In this document: positions 25,702 to 34,681 of the stretch, one piece after another
Position numbering within the stretch: the first letter of the stretch is position 1
Layout of the letters: the number at the start of each line of letters is the position of its first letter
Assembly: GCA_026196495.1 (NCBI GenBank)
Contig: JAPHSY010000012.1
Span: forward strand, 1-40,482
Reading direction: 5' to 3'
Source: Magnetovibrio sp.
GTDB taxonomy: Bacteria; Pseudomonadota; Alphaproteobacteria; Rhodospirillales; Magnetovibrionaceae
DNA: 40,482 nucleotides
Notes under the pieces: model-generated
Seen by the model: the letters and a program-made list of their open reading frames with translations, nothing else
What the model was told of the DNA's origin: nothing
Databases searched by the model: none
Translations under genes and position numbers: made by a program

Positions 25702-26823
25702 ATGACCGTACAGGTTTACATGGATCATAACGCGACATCGCCCACGCGCTCCCAAGTGCGTGAAGCGGTTTTGCGCGCCATGGAAGCTGGCGGTAACCCG
25801 TCCTCTGTTCATGCCTTGGGTCGTAAGGCGCGCCGCTTGGTCGAAGATGCCCGCGAACAAGTGCGTAAAGCTGTCAATGCCCCCAAAAGTGCCCAAGTGA
25901 TCTTTACGTCCTGTGGTACCGAAGCCAATACCTTGGCTCTGACGTGCACGGACCGGGATCAAATCTGGGCCGGTGCGACAGATCATTCCGCTGTGCGGAC
26001 TGTGCGTGAAGGCATAAAGCTGATCCCAGTGAATGTGAACGGCCTGATCGACCCGTTCCAGTTGGAAGAATTATTTGCAGGCGGTGGCGATGATGTTGTC
26101 GTTTCCATCATGCTGGCCAACAACGAAACAGGCGTGCTGCAACAAGTCGAAGGCATTGCCAATATTGCCCATCGTTATGATGCCTTGGTACACACGGATG
26201 CGGTTCAGGCTTTGGGAAAAGTCCCGGTAGACTTCCAAGCGCTTGGTGTGGATATGCTCAGCTTGTCTGCTCACAAAATCGGTGGGCCATTGGGTGTCGG
26301 TGCTTTGATCGCAACCAAAGATGTCAAGATTAACGCCATCAATCCAGGTGGTGGACAAGAAAACGGTGTGCGTGGTGGTACAGAAAATGTACCCGGTATC
26401 GTCGGCTTTGGCTTGGCGGCTGAGATTGCCACGGCAGAACTTGACGGTATGTCTAAAGTTAAAGAGATGCGCGATCTCTTGGAAGCTCAGATCATGGCGG
26501 CGGCTCCCGATGCTACCATCATCGCTTCCTTGGGTGATCGTCTGCCCAACACCAGCTTTGTTGCGATGCCCGGTGTGGACGCCGAAACACAAGTGATGAC
26601 ATTTGATCTGGAAGGCATTTGTACCAGTGCCGGATCGGCCTGTGCTTCAGGCAAAACCAAAGCCAGTGCCGTATTGATGGCTATGGGTTTGGACCCTGCA
26701 ATCGCGAGCTCTGCAGTGCGCATTTCCTTGGCCCAGACAAATACAATTGAAGATATCGAACACTTACTTTCCGCATGGACAGGCTTATATCAACGTAAGA
26801 ACAAAGCCAAATCTGCGGCATAA
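25702..26823 (+). CDS. Cysteine desulfurase, NifS/IscS-like paralogue
   Basis: This 373-residue PLP-dependent class V aminotransferase-fold enzyme converts cysteine to alanine plus a protein persulfide. PLP-site residues are His95 (TDHSAV) and Lys192 (SAHKIGG), and the catalytic loop has Cys314 in [11 protein letters not shown]. The ATG at 25702 is preferred over 25693 because the GAAGG ribosome site would be too close to the first. It lies directly before true iscS, so the operon encodes two desulfurases. It is shorter than IscS and has the ALIATK loop of NifS-type proteins. Both are probably active; how they share the work is unknown. Confidence 0.93.
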   Translation: MTVQVYMDHNATSPTRSQVREAVLRAMEAGGNPSSVHALGRKARRLVEDAREQVRKAVNAPKSAQVIFTSCGTEANTLALTCTDRDQIWAGATDHSAVRTVREGIKLIPVNVNGLIDPFQLEELFAGGGDDVVVSIMLANNETGVLQQVEGIANIAHRYDALVHTDAVQALGKVPVDFQALGVDMLSLSAHKIGGPLGVGALIATKDVKINAINPGGGQENGVRGGTENVPGIVGFGLAAEIATAELDGMSKVKEMRDLLEAQIMAAAPDATIIASLGDRLPNTSFVAMPGVDAETQVMTFDLEGICTSAGSACASGKTKASAVLMAMGLDPAIASSAVRISLAQTNTIEDIEHLLSAWTGLYQRKNKAKSAA

Positions 26824-26867
26824 AGAACAAACGTTTAAACAGACAAAAAGAACAAGGTGTGAAACAC

Positions 26868-28100
26868 ATGACCGCCAAAACTTGGACCCAGAACGACCCT
26901 CTTTATCTGGATTACCAGGCCACCACGCCCACTGACCCCCGTGTTGTTGAGGCTATGGCTCCATACTGGACAACTAAGTTCGGTAACCCTCATTCGCGTA
27001 ACCACCACTTTGGATGGGAAGCTGAAGATGCGGTTGAAGTTGCCCGTGGTCATGTTGCCGACCTGATCGGTGCAACGCCCAAAGAAGTAATCTTCACGTC
27101 TGGTGCGACTGAGTCCAACAACCTCGCGATTAAAGGTGCGGCGAAGTTCTATGGGGATCAAAAAAATCACATCATCACTTGCATTACCGAACACAAGTGC
27201 GTTTTGGAAACGTGTCGTTCACTGCAGCAAGACGGCTTTGACGTTACCTACTTGCACGTTAAAGAAAATGGTTTGATCGATCTGGATGATCTCAAAGCGG
27301 CGATCACCGACAAAACCTTGTTGGTTTCCATCATGGCGGTAAACAATGAAATCGGCGTGATCCAACCGTTGAAAGAAATTGGTGCACTCTGTCGTGAGAA
27401 CAAAGTGTTTTTCCACACCGACGCAGCACAAGCCTTTGGTAAAATCCCGCTGGATGTGAACGAACTGAACATCGATATGATGTCTATTTCCGGTCACAAA
27501 GTTTACGGTCCCATGGGTGTTGGCGCCATGTATGTGCGCAAGAAACCGCGTGTGCGTTTGGTGCCGTTGATCCACGGTGGCGGTCAAGAACGCGGCATGC
27601 GTTCGGGCACGTTGCCGACACCGTTGGTGGTTGGTCTGGGCAAGGCTGCTGAATTGGCCAAAAAAGAAATGGCTGCAGAAGCAGAACGCCTGCATGACTT
27701 CCAACATCGTCTGTACGAAGGTCTGCGTCAGCGCATTCCTGAAATTTTCTTGAACGGTGATGAAGAAAACCGCATTCCCGGCAACCTCAACATCTCGTTT
27801 GCTTATGTTGAAGGTGAAGGCCTGATGATGGGCATCAAAGATTTGGCGGTGTCTTCGGGTTCGGCATGTACCTCTGCGTCATTGGAACCCAGCTACGTGC
27901 TGCGCGCTCTGGGTGTGGAAGATGAACTGGCCCATACTTCGTTGCGCTTGGGACTTGGTCGCTTCACCACCGAAGACGATATTGAATACGCGATTGAGCG
28001 TATCTCAAAAGAAGTAAACCGCTTGCGCGAATTGAGCCCCCTTTGGGATATGGCAAAAGCTGGCATCGACATTAAATCCATTAAGTGGGCGGAACATTGA
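26868..28100 (+). CDS. iscS: Cysteine desulfurase IscS
   Basis: This 410-residue main sulfur donor passes persulfide sulfur to IscU and to tRNA-thiolating enzymes such as MnmA. Lys211 in [17 protein letters not shown] binds PLP, and Cys334 in [20 protein letters not shown] is the mobile catalytic Cys. [22 protein letters not shown] is conserved in IscS. The start ATG at 26868 follows AAGG with ten bases spacing; GTG 26859 is the alternative. The C-terminal end ([21 protein letters not shown]) is the IscU-binding tail typical of group I enzymes. It lies between the paralogous desulfurase and iscU. Confidence 0.97.
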   Translation: MTAKTWTQNDPLYLDYQATTPTDPRVVEAMAPYWTTKFGNPHSRNHHFGWEAEDAVEVARGHVADLIGATPKEVIFTSGATESNNLAIKGAAKFYGDQKNHIITCITEHKCVLETCRSLQQDGFDVTYLHVKENGLIDLDDLKAAITDKTLLVSIMAVNNEIGVIQPLKEIGALCRENKVFFHTDAAQAFGKIPLDVNELNIDMMSISGHKVYGPMGVGAMYVRKKPRVRLVPLIHGGGQERGMRSGTLPTPLVVGLGKAAELAKKEMAAEAERLHDFQHRLYEGLRQRIPEIFLNGDEENRIPGNLNISFAYVEGEGLMMGIKDLAVSSGSACTSASLEPSYVLRALGVEDELAHTSLRLGLGRFTTEDDIEYAIERISKEVNRLRELSPLWDMAKAGIDIKSIKWAEH

Positions 28101-28113
28101 GGAACAACAAAAA

Positions 28114-28131
28114 CACCGCAATGAAGCGGTG
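28114..28131 (+). repeat. Hairpin just before the iscU ribosome site
   Basis: CACCGC (28114-28119) and GCGGTG (28126-28131) pair perfectly around AATGAA. The AAGGAG ribosome site of iscU begins at once after the stem. No T-run is present, so it is more likely an mRNA processing, stability or translation-control element than a terminator. Confidence 0.6.
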
Positions 28132-28144
28132 AAGGAGAGAACAC

Positions 28145-28555
28145 ATGGCCTATAGTAAAGAACTGATCGACCATTACGAAAACCCACGTAACGTGGGCTC
28201 TATGGAAGATGAATCCGGCGACGTTGGTACCGGCTTGGTCGGTGCCCCTGCGTGCGGTGACGTGATGAAGCTGCAAATCAAAGTGTCTGCAGACGGCATC
28301 ATCGAAGATGCTAAATTCAAAACCTTTGGCTGTGGCTCTGCCATTGCATCCAGCTCCTTGGTGACCGAATGGGTCAAAGGCAAAACCATCGACGAAGCCG
28401 GTGAGATTAAAAACACCGATATCGCCGAAGAACTGGCTTTGCCGCCTGTGAAGATTCATTGCTCCGTTCTGGCTGAGGATGCTATCAAAGCGGCAATTGA
28501 AGACTATAAAGGCAAAACAGGCGACGCTGATGAAAGCAAAGACGCTGCCGAATAA
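28145..28555 (+). CDS. iscU: Iron-sulfur cluster scaffold IscU
   Basis: This 136-residue scaffold assembles [2Fe-2S] clusters from iron and IscS sulfur. The three conserved Cys residues are Cys37 (GAPACGD), Cys63 (FGCGSAIASS) and Cys106 (KIHCSVLAEDA), with Asp39 next to the first. The HscA recognition motif LPPVK occupies 99-103. A short acidic tail (GDADESKDAAE) is added at the C-terminus. A strong AAGGAG ribosome site precedes the ATG. All functional residues are present. Confidence 0.98.
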   Translation: MAYSKELIDHYENPRNVGSMEDESGDVGTGLVGAPACGDVMKLQIKVSADGIIEDAKFKTFGCGSAIASSSLVTEWVKGKTIDEAGEIKNTDIAEELALPPVKIHCSVLAEDAIKAAIEDYKGKTGDADESKDAAE

Positions 28556-28587
28556 GCTGATACTTGTGAGACTTGAGGTAACGACAG

Positions 28588-28926
28588 ATGAACATGCCTG
28601 CACCCATTAACATGACTCCTGCGGCCGTGGCCCAGGTGAAGGCTCTTTTGGATGGCCGTGGTAAGCCATCCGCGGGTATCCGCATTGGCGTGCGCACCAA
28701 GGGCTGTTCAGGACTGTCGTACACCATTGAGTTTGCAGACGAAAAGAACGAGTTTGATGATGAAATGGAAGTTGAAGGATTAACCATCCTGATCGATCCT
28801 AAGGCCACCATGTTCATCATCGGCACGGAAATGGACTATGTCGAAGATAAGCTAGAAAGTGGCTTTGTCTTTTCCAACCCCAACGAAAAAGGGCGCTGCG
28901 GGTGTGGTGAGTCTTTTCACGTTTAA
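28588..28926 (+). CDS. iscA: A-type iron-sulfur carrier IscA
   Basis: This 112-residue A-type carrier takes clusters from the scaffold to target proteins, especially for [4Fe-4S] formation. The conserved cysteines are Cys40 (RTKGCSGLSY), Cys104 and Cys106 (GRCGCGESF). The family signature FSNPNEKGRCGCGESF is at the C-terminus. It lies between iscU and hscB, and a strong UUCG hairpin follows 24 bases after the stop. Confidence 0.97.
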   Translation: MNMPAPINMTPAAVAQVKALLDGRGKPSAGIRIGVRTKGCSGLSYTIEFADEKNEFDDEMEVEGLTILIDPKATMFIIGTEMDYVEDKLESGFVFSNPNEKGRCGCGESFHV

Positions 28927-28950
28927 GGGGTTCTCTCCTTTGCATACTTC

Positions 28951-28979
28951 TGACCGCCCTTCGGGGCGGTCAACGTTTT
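28951..28979 (+). terminator. UUCG-capped hairpin between iscA and hscB (attenuator)
   Basis: TGACCGCCC (28951-28959) pairs with GGGCGGTCA (28964-28972) around a TTCG tetraloop, a very stable combination. The following ACGTTTT gives only a four-T run, so termination is probably partial. This would lower hscB-hscA-fdx transcription relative to iscS-iscU-iscA, or protect the 3' end of the upstream message. Confidence 0.65.
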
Positions 28980-28993
28980 GGGTGTAGAAGTTA

Positions 28994-29623
28994 ATGAACG
29001 ACGCTAACGTCAAAGCCAAAGAAAACACGGTGAAATCATGCTGGTCCTGTAAGGGGCCAGTTGCAGTGGCGGCTTTGTTCTGCCCCACCTGCGAAGCCGT
29101 TCAGGCTCCCGCACCCGTGAACCACTTTGAACGTCTTGGCATCGATGTCACTTATGATGTGAACACAGGTGCTATCGATAGGCTCTATTTTGATCTACAA
29201 CGCCAGCTCCATCCTGATCGCTTCGCTACGAAGGCCCCCAAAGAAAAAGCACTGAGCCAACAACAAGCCACGGCTTTGAACGATGCTTACGAAGTGCTCA
29301 AAGATCCCTTGAAACGTGCGGATTACTTGGTCCATCTGCTGGGGATTGATGTGCTGCCCGAAGGCTGCAATTTGGTTAAAGATCAGGCCATCTTGATCGA
29401 AGCCATGGAAATGCGTGAAAAGTTGATGATGGTTGACAGTATGAAGGCCATCACTGAAATCCAGCGTGAAACCAAGGCGGAAATTGATGATGTGCTGTGC
29501 GCGCTATCATTGGCGTTTGCCGGGGATGATATCCGTGGTGCTTGTCAGTTGACTACACGCTTGAAATATCTTGATAAAATGATGGGTGAAGTGCGCCAAA
29601 GCCGCGCGCGGCTCCTCGCTTAA
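28994..29623 (+). CDS. hscB: Co-chaperone HscB with N-terminal zinc-finger-like domain
   Basis: HscB brings IscU to the HscA chaperone and stimulates its ATPase. The product is 209 residues. The J domain contains HPD (73-75) in LQRQLHPDRFATKAP, and the C-terminal three-helix IscU-binding domain runs from about 125 to 205. Residues 16-33 carry C16-x2-C19 and C30-x2-C33 (CWSCKGP...CPTC). This is the tetracysteine metal-binding module known from human HSC20 and many alphaproteobacteria but absent from E. coli HscB. It lies directly before hscA. Confidence 0.96.
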   Translation: MNDANVKAKENTVKSCWSCKGPVAVAALFCPTCEAVQAPAPVNHFERLGIDVTYDVNTGAIDRLYFDLQRQLHPDRFATKAPKEKALSQQQATALNDAYEVLKDPLKRADYLVHLLGIDVLPEGCNLVKDQAILIEAMEMREKLMMVDSMKAITEIQRETKAEIDDVLCALSLAFAGDDIRGACQLTTRLKYLDKMMGEVRQSRARLLA

Positions 29624-29644
29624 AAACATAAGGCAAAACACCAA

Positions 29645-31558
29645 ATGGCAACCCTGCTGCAAATTCACGAACCCGGCGAAACGCCGAACCCGCACCAAGA
29701 CGAAGCCAATGTCGCCATTGGTATCGATTTGGGCACCACCAATTCAGTGGTGGCGGTCAGTTCTGAAAACAATGTTGAAGTTTTGAAAGATGAAGACGGC
29801 AACGCATTAGTGCCATCCATTGTAGCGTACGCACCGGATGGCTCCCCGATTGTGGGTGAACTGGCCAAGCGTTTGTTGTTGAGCCGCCCCGACAGTGTGG
29901 TCAGCTCCATCAAACGTTTGATGGGTCGCGGAGCCGAGGATGTAAAATCTCTAGGCGGTCAATTGCCGTTCGAAATCGAACCACATCATGAAGGCGAAAG
30001 TCATTTGGTGCGCCTCAACATCGGTGGGCACACCATGACGCCCATTGAAATTTCGGCCGATATTTTGCGGGCTTTACGTGATCGTTCCGAGGAACACTTG
30101 GGTGCCAAAGTTGACAAGGCCGTGATCACAGTTCCGGCATATTTTGACGATGCCCAGCGTGTTGCAACCAAAGATGCTGCGCGTCTGGCGGGTCTGGAAG
30201 TTCTGCGTTTGGTCAACGAACCCACAGCAGCCGCTTTGGCCTATGGTTTGGACAAAGGGGCCGAAGGTCTTTATGCCGTGTTTGATCTGGGCGGAGGAAC
30301 GTTTGACGTGTCCTTGTTGCGCATGGAAAAAGGCGTGTTCCAGGTTCTGGCGACGGGTGGTGACGCGGCCCTGGGTGGTGATGATTTTGATCATGCGATC
30401 GCCAATTACTTCTTGGAAGAACGCAAAGCCGAATTGGGCGAAGTTGAGCTGAGCTCCGGCGAAGTGAAAGTTGCGCTGATGACGGGGCGTTTGGCGAAAG
30501 AATGCCTGACCACCGCAGACAGTGGTGAGTGGGTTCTGCAAGCTGGCGATAAGACCACCAAGCATGGCCTTACTCGTGACAAGTTTGACGAGCTGATCGA
30601 ACCAGAGATTAAGCGGACCATCAAAATCTGTCATGAGGTGCTGACCGAAGCAGGGTATGATCCCGAAGATATCCAAGGCGTTGTGCTGGTGGGTGGTTCT
30701 ACCCGCGTTCCGGCTGTGCGCGAGGCAGTTGAAGGCTACTTTGGTTCCGAACCACTGGCTGATATTGATCCCGACCAAGTGGTTGCCGTGGGTGCCGCAC
30801 TTCAGGCCGAAGCTTTGACCGTAGGCTCCGACACACTGTTGCTGGATGTTACGCCGCTGTCCTTGGGATTGGAAACCATGGGTGGTTTGGTGGAAAAAGT
30901 CATTCCCCGCAATACCCCAACGCCTGTTGCTAAGGCCCAGGAATTCACCACCTTTAAAGACGGCCAAACCGCTATGGCGATCCATGTGGTTCAGGGCGAG
31001 CGTGAAATGGTGGACCAAAACCGGTCCCTGGCGCGCTTTAATCTTACCGGCATCCCACCGATGGCTGCGGGTGCCGCCCACATTCGTGTGACATTCCAAG
31101 TGGATGCGGACGGTTTGTTGACCGTTTCAGCAGGTGAAGACACGTCAGGGATTGAGGCTAAAGTCGAAGTCAAACCGTCTTACGGCCTGTCCGAAGAAGA
31201 AATGTCGCAAATGCTTTATGATTCCATGGCGAATGCCAAGGACGATATGGAGGCCCGCTTGCTGGCCGAAGCCAAGGTTGAGGCCGAGCGTGCCATGTTG
31301 GCGGTGCGCGCGGCTTTGCAAGCCGATTGTCGCCTGCTCAGCGTGAAAGAACGTGAAGATATCGGTGAGGTGATGGACAAACTCATTGATACATTGAAGG
31401 GTACAGACCGCGATCTCATCAACAAAACGGCGGAAGAATTGGACAAAGCCACGCAGGTCTTTGCTGAAAAACGTATGGATAAGGGTATTCGTGACGCGCT
31501 AACGGGTGTCAGCATGGATAAGCTGGAATCCAATGTCGTCGGTGACGGAGAGTCTTAA
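29645..31558 (+). CDS. hscA: Fe-S assembly chaperone HscA (Hsp70 family)
   Basis: This 637-residue specialised Hsp70 uses ATP to help release clusters from IscU. The nucleotide-binding domain shows [12 protein letters not shown] (about 26-37), [26 protein letters not shown] and [13 protein letters not shown]. The substrate-binding domain begins near [17 protein letters not shown], about residue 400. A short N-terminal extension ([16 protein letters not shown]) is typical of HscA rather than DnaK, as is the position between hscB and fdx. The lid region is shorter than in DnaK and the acidic DnaK end is absent. Confidence 0.97.
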   Translation: MATLLQIHEPGETPNPHQDEANVAIGIDLGTTNSVVAVSSENNVEVLKDEDGNALVPSIVAYAPDGSPIVGELAKRLLLSRPDSVVSSIKRLMGRGAEDVKSLGGQLPFEIEPHHEGESHLVRLNIGGHTMTPIEISADILRALRDRSEEHLGAKVDKAVITVPAYFDDAQRVATKDAARLAGLEVLRLVNEPTAAALAYGLDKGAEGLYAVFDLGGGTFDVSLLRMEKGVFQVLATGGDAALGGDDFDHAIANYFLEERKAELGEVELSSGEVKVALMTGRLAKECLTTADSGEWVLQAGDKTTKHGLTRDKFDELIEPEIKRTIKICHEVLTEAGYDPEDIQGVVLVGGSTRVPAVREAVEGYFGSEPLADIDPDQVVAVGAALQAEALTVGSDTLLLDVTPLSLGLETMGGLVEKVIPRNTPTPVAKAQEFTTFKDGQTAMAIHVVQGEREMVDQNRSLARFNLTGIPPMAAGAAHIRVTFQVDADGLLTVSAGEDTSGIEAKVEVKPSYGLSEEEMSQMLYDSMANAKDDMEARLLAEAKVEAERAMLAVRAALQADCRLLSVKEREDIGEVMDKLIDTLKGTDRDLINKTAEELDKATQVFAEKRMDKGIRDALTGVSMDKLESNVVGDGES

Positions 31559-31632
31559 ACTCTTGTCCTTGATGCTTAGGCACGCTAAACCATTGCCCAA
31601 CAGAAAATGAACTTCCTAGGAGATAGTCACAA

Positions 31633-31965
31633 ATGCCGAAAATGACCTTCATCGACGCGGACGGCAAACGCACCGAAGTGGATGCCCCCGAGGGCCTATC
31701 GGTTTTGGAAATTGCGCACAAAAACGGTTTGGACCTGGAAGGCGCCTGCGAAGGTTCCTTGGCGTGCTCTACCTGTCACGTGGTTGTCGAAGACAAATGG
31801 TTCGACAAACTCGACGAAGCAACCGAGGAAGAAGAAGACATGCTCGACTTGGCGTTTGGTCTGACCCATACGTCGCGTTTGGGCTGCCAAATCAAAATGT
31901 GTGATGAGTTAGATGGCCTGGAAGTGACGCTGCCCACAGGTACGCGCAACATGTTGCTGGACTAA
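31633..31965 (+). CDS. fdx: ISC-type [2Fe-2S] ferredoxin
   Basis: This 110-residue adrenodoxin-type ferredoxin supplies electrons for cluster assembly. The ligands are Cys39, Cys45, Cys48 (C-x5-C-x2-C in [17 protein letters not shown]) and Cys85 (LGCQIKMC). The acidic stretch [12 protein letters not shown] is the usual docking surface for partners such as IscS. AGGAG lies ahead of the ATG. It is last in the continuous cysE-to-fdx run; the hairpin at 31990-32028 follows, and iscX lies over 4 kb away. Confidence 0.97.
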   Translation: MPKMTFIDADGKRTEVDAPEGLSVLEIAHKNGLDLEGACEGSLACSTCHVVVEDKWFDKLDEATEEEEDMLDLAFGLTHTSRLGCQIKMCDELDGLEVTLPTGTRNMLLD

Positions 31966-31989
31966 GTACCCACACCCTACATTACGGCA

Positions 31990-32028
31990 AAGCCCAATAA
32001 CCATATCATAAAGTTGGTTATTGGGCTT
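31990..32028 (+). terminator. Terminator-like hairpin after fdx
   Basis: AAGCCCAATAACCA (31990-32003) pairs perfectly with TGGTTATTGGGCTT (32015-32028). Only a short T-run follows (TTTC, then GCATTTT). The 14-pair stem is strong, and partial read-through is possible. It probably ends the cysE-isc operon. Confidence 0.75.
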
Positions 32029-32089
32029 TCGCATTTTGCAAATATCTCTTAATTCTATTTTCATAATAAATATAAAATCTAATATACAA

Positions 32090-32125
32090 GGGTTTGTCAG
32101 GTTTTAGCCGTACTGACAAAGCCCC
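32090..32125 (+). repeat. Inverted repeat upstream of the sigma-54-type promoter
   Basis: GGGTTTGTCAG (32090-32100) and CTGACAAA-G-CCC (32113-32124) form an eight-pair perfect core plus three outer pairs with a one-base bulge, around a 12-base spacer. It lies about 45 bases upstream of the -24 element and could be the upstream site of an enhancer-binding activator. An RNA role is less likely, as it precedes the predicted start. Confidence 0.5.
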
Positions 32126-32141
32126 TAGAATCAACTGTGTA

Positions 32142-32164
32142 TAACCGAGTATTTTACTTGGTTA
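32142..32164 (+). repeat. Second inverted repeat abutting the -24 element
   Basis: TAACCGAGT (32142-32150) and ACTTGGTTA (32156-32164) form nine pairs including one G-T wobble, with loop ATTTT. It ends two bases before the sigma-54-type element and could be an operator for a factor that blocks or bends that promoter. Confidence 0.45.
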
Positions 32165-32165
32165 T

Positions 32166-32183
32166 TTGGCATGGGTTTTGCTT
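32166..32183 (+). promoter_or_regulatory. Sigma-54-type (-24/-12) promoter of the sensor-kinase unit
   Basis: TTGGCATGGGTTTTGCTT has GG at 32168-32169 and GC at 32180-32181 with exactly ten bases between. It fits the YTGGCACGRNNNTTGCW pattern with one mismatch (T for C after GGCA). The start would be near 32193, about 35 bases before the kinase ATG. Expression would need RpoN and an activator, neither of which is in this window. Confidence 0.72.
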
Positions 32184-32227
32184 CTTCGTATTTGCCCTTG
32201 GTGGCATGACAGGAAGCAAAATGAGCC

Positions 32228-34681
32228 ATGACAAACGTTTCACCAACAACTGAATTCACTGAAAATCGCCCATATCAACACAATATGAGAGGGCAGGTTG
32301 CGTATAAAATGGTGCTCTGGGGCGGTGTGGTCCCGATGCTTGGCGGCATTGTGCTGAGTTATCTTCTGCCGAACTGGCAGTGGGTATCCTTACCTCTCCA
32401 GTCTGCTGCAGAAAGCATGGGTATGTTTGCCGCGATGAGCTCTGCGCTCCTGACATTGATGTTGCTTCAACGCCAAAAGCTATCTGGTGAATTCATTTAT
32501 TTTGCGCTCTCGCTAGTCACTATGAGCGTATTTCATGGTGCGCTCTTATTTTATGGAGAGGAGAAGGATTTTATTTGGCTGCACAGTATGTCAACGCTTA
32601 TGGGAGGGGGACTCATGCTTTTGGTATGGTTGCCACCTGTTACTCAGCAAAAAATGCAGCAACAAATATTATTCATCACGATAATAATTTGTGCACTAAC
32701 ACTGATTTACTTGCCTTCTTTATTTCCAGCCGTGAGTGAAGCTCTGATCTTAGAAAATGATCTAAGTTCACTTGCTATTGTCGTGAACACGGTGGGGGGG
32801 CTTGCCTTTTTAGTGGCCGCACTGCATTTCGTCTTTCGCGATGCCTTGGGTGAAGCCCAAGGGCGATATATCTTTGCTACGTACTGCTTCATGTTTGGCT
32901 CAGCCGATATTGTATTCGACTTTTCAAACACGTGGGATGCTGTTTGGTGGTACTGGCACGCTCTTCAACTGGGTGCGTACGGCGTGCTGTTGAGTTTTTT
33001 CTTTATACAATTTGCGCACGGACAGGATGAATTGAACAAACTCAATCAGGGGCTTGAAAAACGCATCCACGAACGGACTCGGGATTTGGAAAATAAAATC
33101 CATGAACATAAAGCATTACAAGAACAATATCGCAAAAACGAAGAACGCACACGTTTGATTGTGAATTCCGCAGTTGATGGGATTATCACCATTGATAGCC
33201 GGGGCATCATTCAGACATTCAATCACGGTGCCGAAAAAATATTTGGTTACTCTGTTTGTGAAGTGGTTGGTCAGAACGTATCTGTCTTGATGCCCAATGA
33301 TACAGCAAAGCAACACGACCAATACATTCGTAATTATCTTGATACCGGAAATGCTAAAATTAGCGGAATTGGGCGCGAAGTGGTTGGGCGGCGAAAAAAC
33401 ACCCAAACGTTTCTTATGGATCTTGCCATCAGTGAATTTGATGATGGTGAAAAAACCACTTTTGTAGGAATTGTCCGTGATATTACGGAACGTAAAGAAA
33501 CTGAATACCGTCTCAACCATGCACTGGAAGATCTCAAACTCTCTAAACAAACAATTTTGCACAATGAACAGAGATTGCGGTGGATTTTAGACAGCAGCGC
33601 TGCCGGCATAACTGTTGTCCGTAAGAAAGATATGAAGCGCATTTACGTCAATGCTCGTTTGCTGGACATGTTTGGTGCCACAGATTTGGAAGAGTTTGAA
33701 GAATTTGGATTTCCCAACACTTTTGCCAACAAAGATGATCACCTTAACGCCATCAAAATGATTAAAGAGTTGGGTGGCTACGAACGCTTTATACGCAAGC
33801 GTGTACGTCTTGATGGGTCGTGCTGGTGGGCGATGCAGGATGCACGTTCAATCCTTTATGAAAATGAGCCCTGTATCATTGTGTGGATCTATGACATTTC
33901 GGATCAAAAAAAAGCTGAAGAGAATTTAATAGAAGCCGAAAAAATGGCCTCTCTTGGTGGATTGGTTGCGGGAGTCGCGCATGAGGTCAACACACCAATT
34001 GGTGTGAGTGTTACGGCGTCTTCACACCTTAAACAACGCACGATGCGTTTGGTGAAATTGATTGATGAAGGTGAATTGAGCAGAACTGATCTTGATAGGT
34101 TTATTGAAACGGCGATCACTTCCACAGATATTTTGGAGTCAAATCTGAACCGTGCGTCAGATTTGATCAGAAGCTTTAAACAAGTCGCTGTTGATCAATC
34201 GAGTGAGAAAAAACGTGCCATCAACTTGCTTGGTTATGTTCGTGATGTCCTCGTGAGCCTAAACCCATATTTGAAGAACACACAACACACTGTAACGGTT
34301 TCTGGTGATGAAGACATTTCGATCAACACGCAACCCGGTGCGGTGTCTCAATTGATCACAAATCTCATCATAAATTCTTTGACCCACGCATTTGATGAAG
34401 GTGATGCCGGAACCATTCGCATCGAAGCCACCAAAGATGGTGATGACCTGATATTGCGTTACCGCGACGATGGCAAAGGTATGGACGATGATGTGCGCAA
34501 TCATATATTCGATCCGTTTTTCACCACGAAACGTGGGTCCGGTGGCAGTGGATTGGGCATGAACATCGTGTTCAATCAAGTGACCCAAACCCTTGGCGGC
34601 ACAGTGACGTGCGAAAGCAAACTTGGTCAGGGCACCAAATTCATCATTACAATTCCCCAAAAAGCAGGAGAAGAACAATGA
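32228..34681 (+). CDS. Membrane sensor histidine kinase with FixL-like PAS domain
   Basis: The product is 817 residues. About seven membrane helices (residues 28-262) form a MASE-like input region, followed by a coiled linker (LEKRIHERTRDLENKI). PAS1 (about 310-425) has SAVDGIITIDSRGIIQTFNH, then His363 in KQHDQYIRNYLDTG and GIGREVVGRRK, aligning with the proximal haem His and a key pocket Arg of FixL. PAS2 (about 450-565) starts LRWILDSSAAGITVV. The H-box is His585 in GGLVAGVAHEVNTPIG. The ATPase shows NLIINSLTHAF, DDGKGMDD and DPFFTTKRGSGGSGLGM. Its stop overlaps the next start (ATGA), so it is coupled to the HD-GYP regulator. Haem binding is inference; kinase activity is well supported. 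Confidence 0.93.
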   Translation: MTNVSPTTEFTENRPYQHNMRGQVAYKMVLWGGVVPMLGGIVLSYLLPNWQWVSLPLQSAAESMGMFAAMSSALLTLMLLQRQKLSGEFIYFALSLVTMSVFHGALLFYGEEKDFIWLHSMSTLMGGGLMLLVWLPPVTQQKMQQQILFITIIICALTLIYLPSLFPAVSEALILENDLSSLAIVVNTVGGLAFLVAALHFVFRDALGEAQGRYIFATYCFMFGSADIVFDFSNTWDAVWWYWHALQLGAYGVLLSFFFIQFAHGQDELNKLNQGLEKRIHERTRDLENKIHEHKALQEQYRKNEERTRLIVNSAVDGIITIDSRGIIQTFNHGAEKIFGYSVCEVVGQNVSVLMPNDTAKQHDQYIRNYLDTGNAKISGIGREVVGRRKNTQTFLMDLAISEFDDGEKTTFVGIVRDITERKETEYRLNHALEDLKLSKQTILHNEQRLRWILDSSAAGITVVRKKDMKRIYVNARLLDMFGATDLEEFEEFGFPNTFANKDDHLNAIKMIKELGGYERFIRKRVRLDGSCWWAMQDARSILYENEPCIIVWIYDISDQKKAEENLIEAEKMASLGGLVAGVAHEVNTPIGVSVTASSHLKQRTMRLVKLIDEGELSRTDLDRFIETAITSTDILESNLNRASDLIRSFKQVAVDQSSEKKRAINLLGYVRDVLVSLNPYLKNTQHTVTVSGDEDISINTQPGAVSQLITNLIINSLTHAFDEGDAGTIRIEATKDGDDLILRYRDDGKGMDDDVRNHIFDPFFTTKRGSGGSGLGMNIVFNQVTQTLGGTVTCESKLGQGTKFIITIPQKAGEEQ

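Noticed and set aside
30074-31099. 341-codon open frame on the minus strand
   Set aside because: Mirror of hscA codons; the translation is rich in His, Gln and Phe as expected for an antisense shadow.
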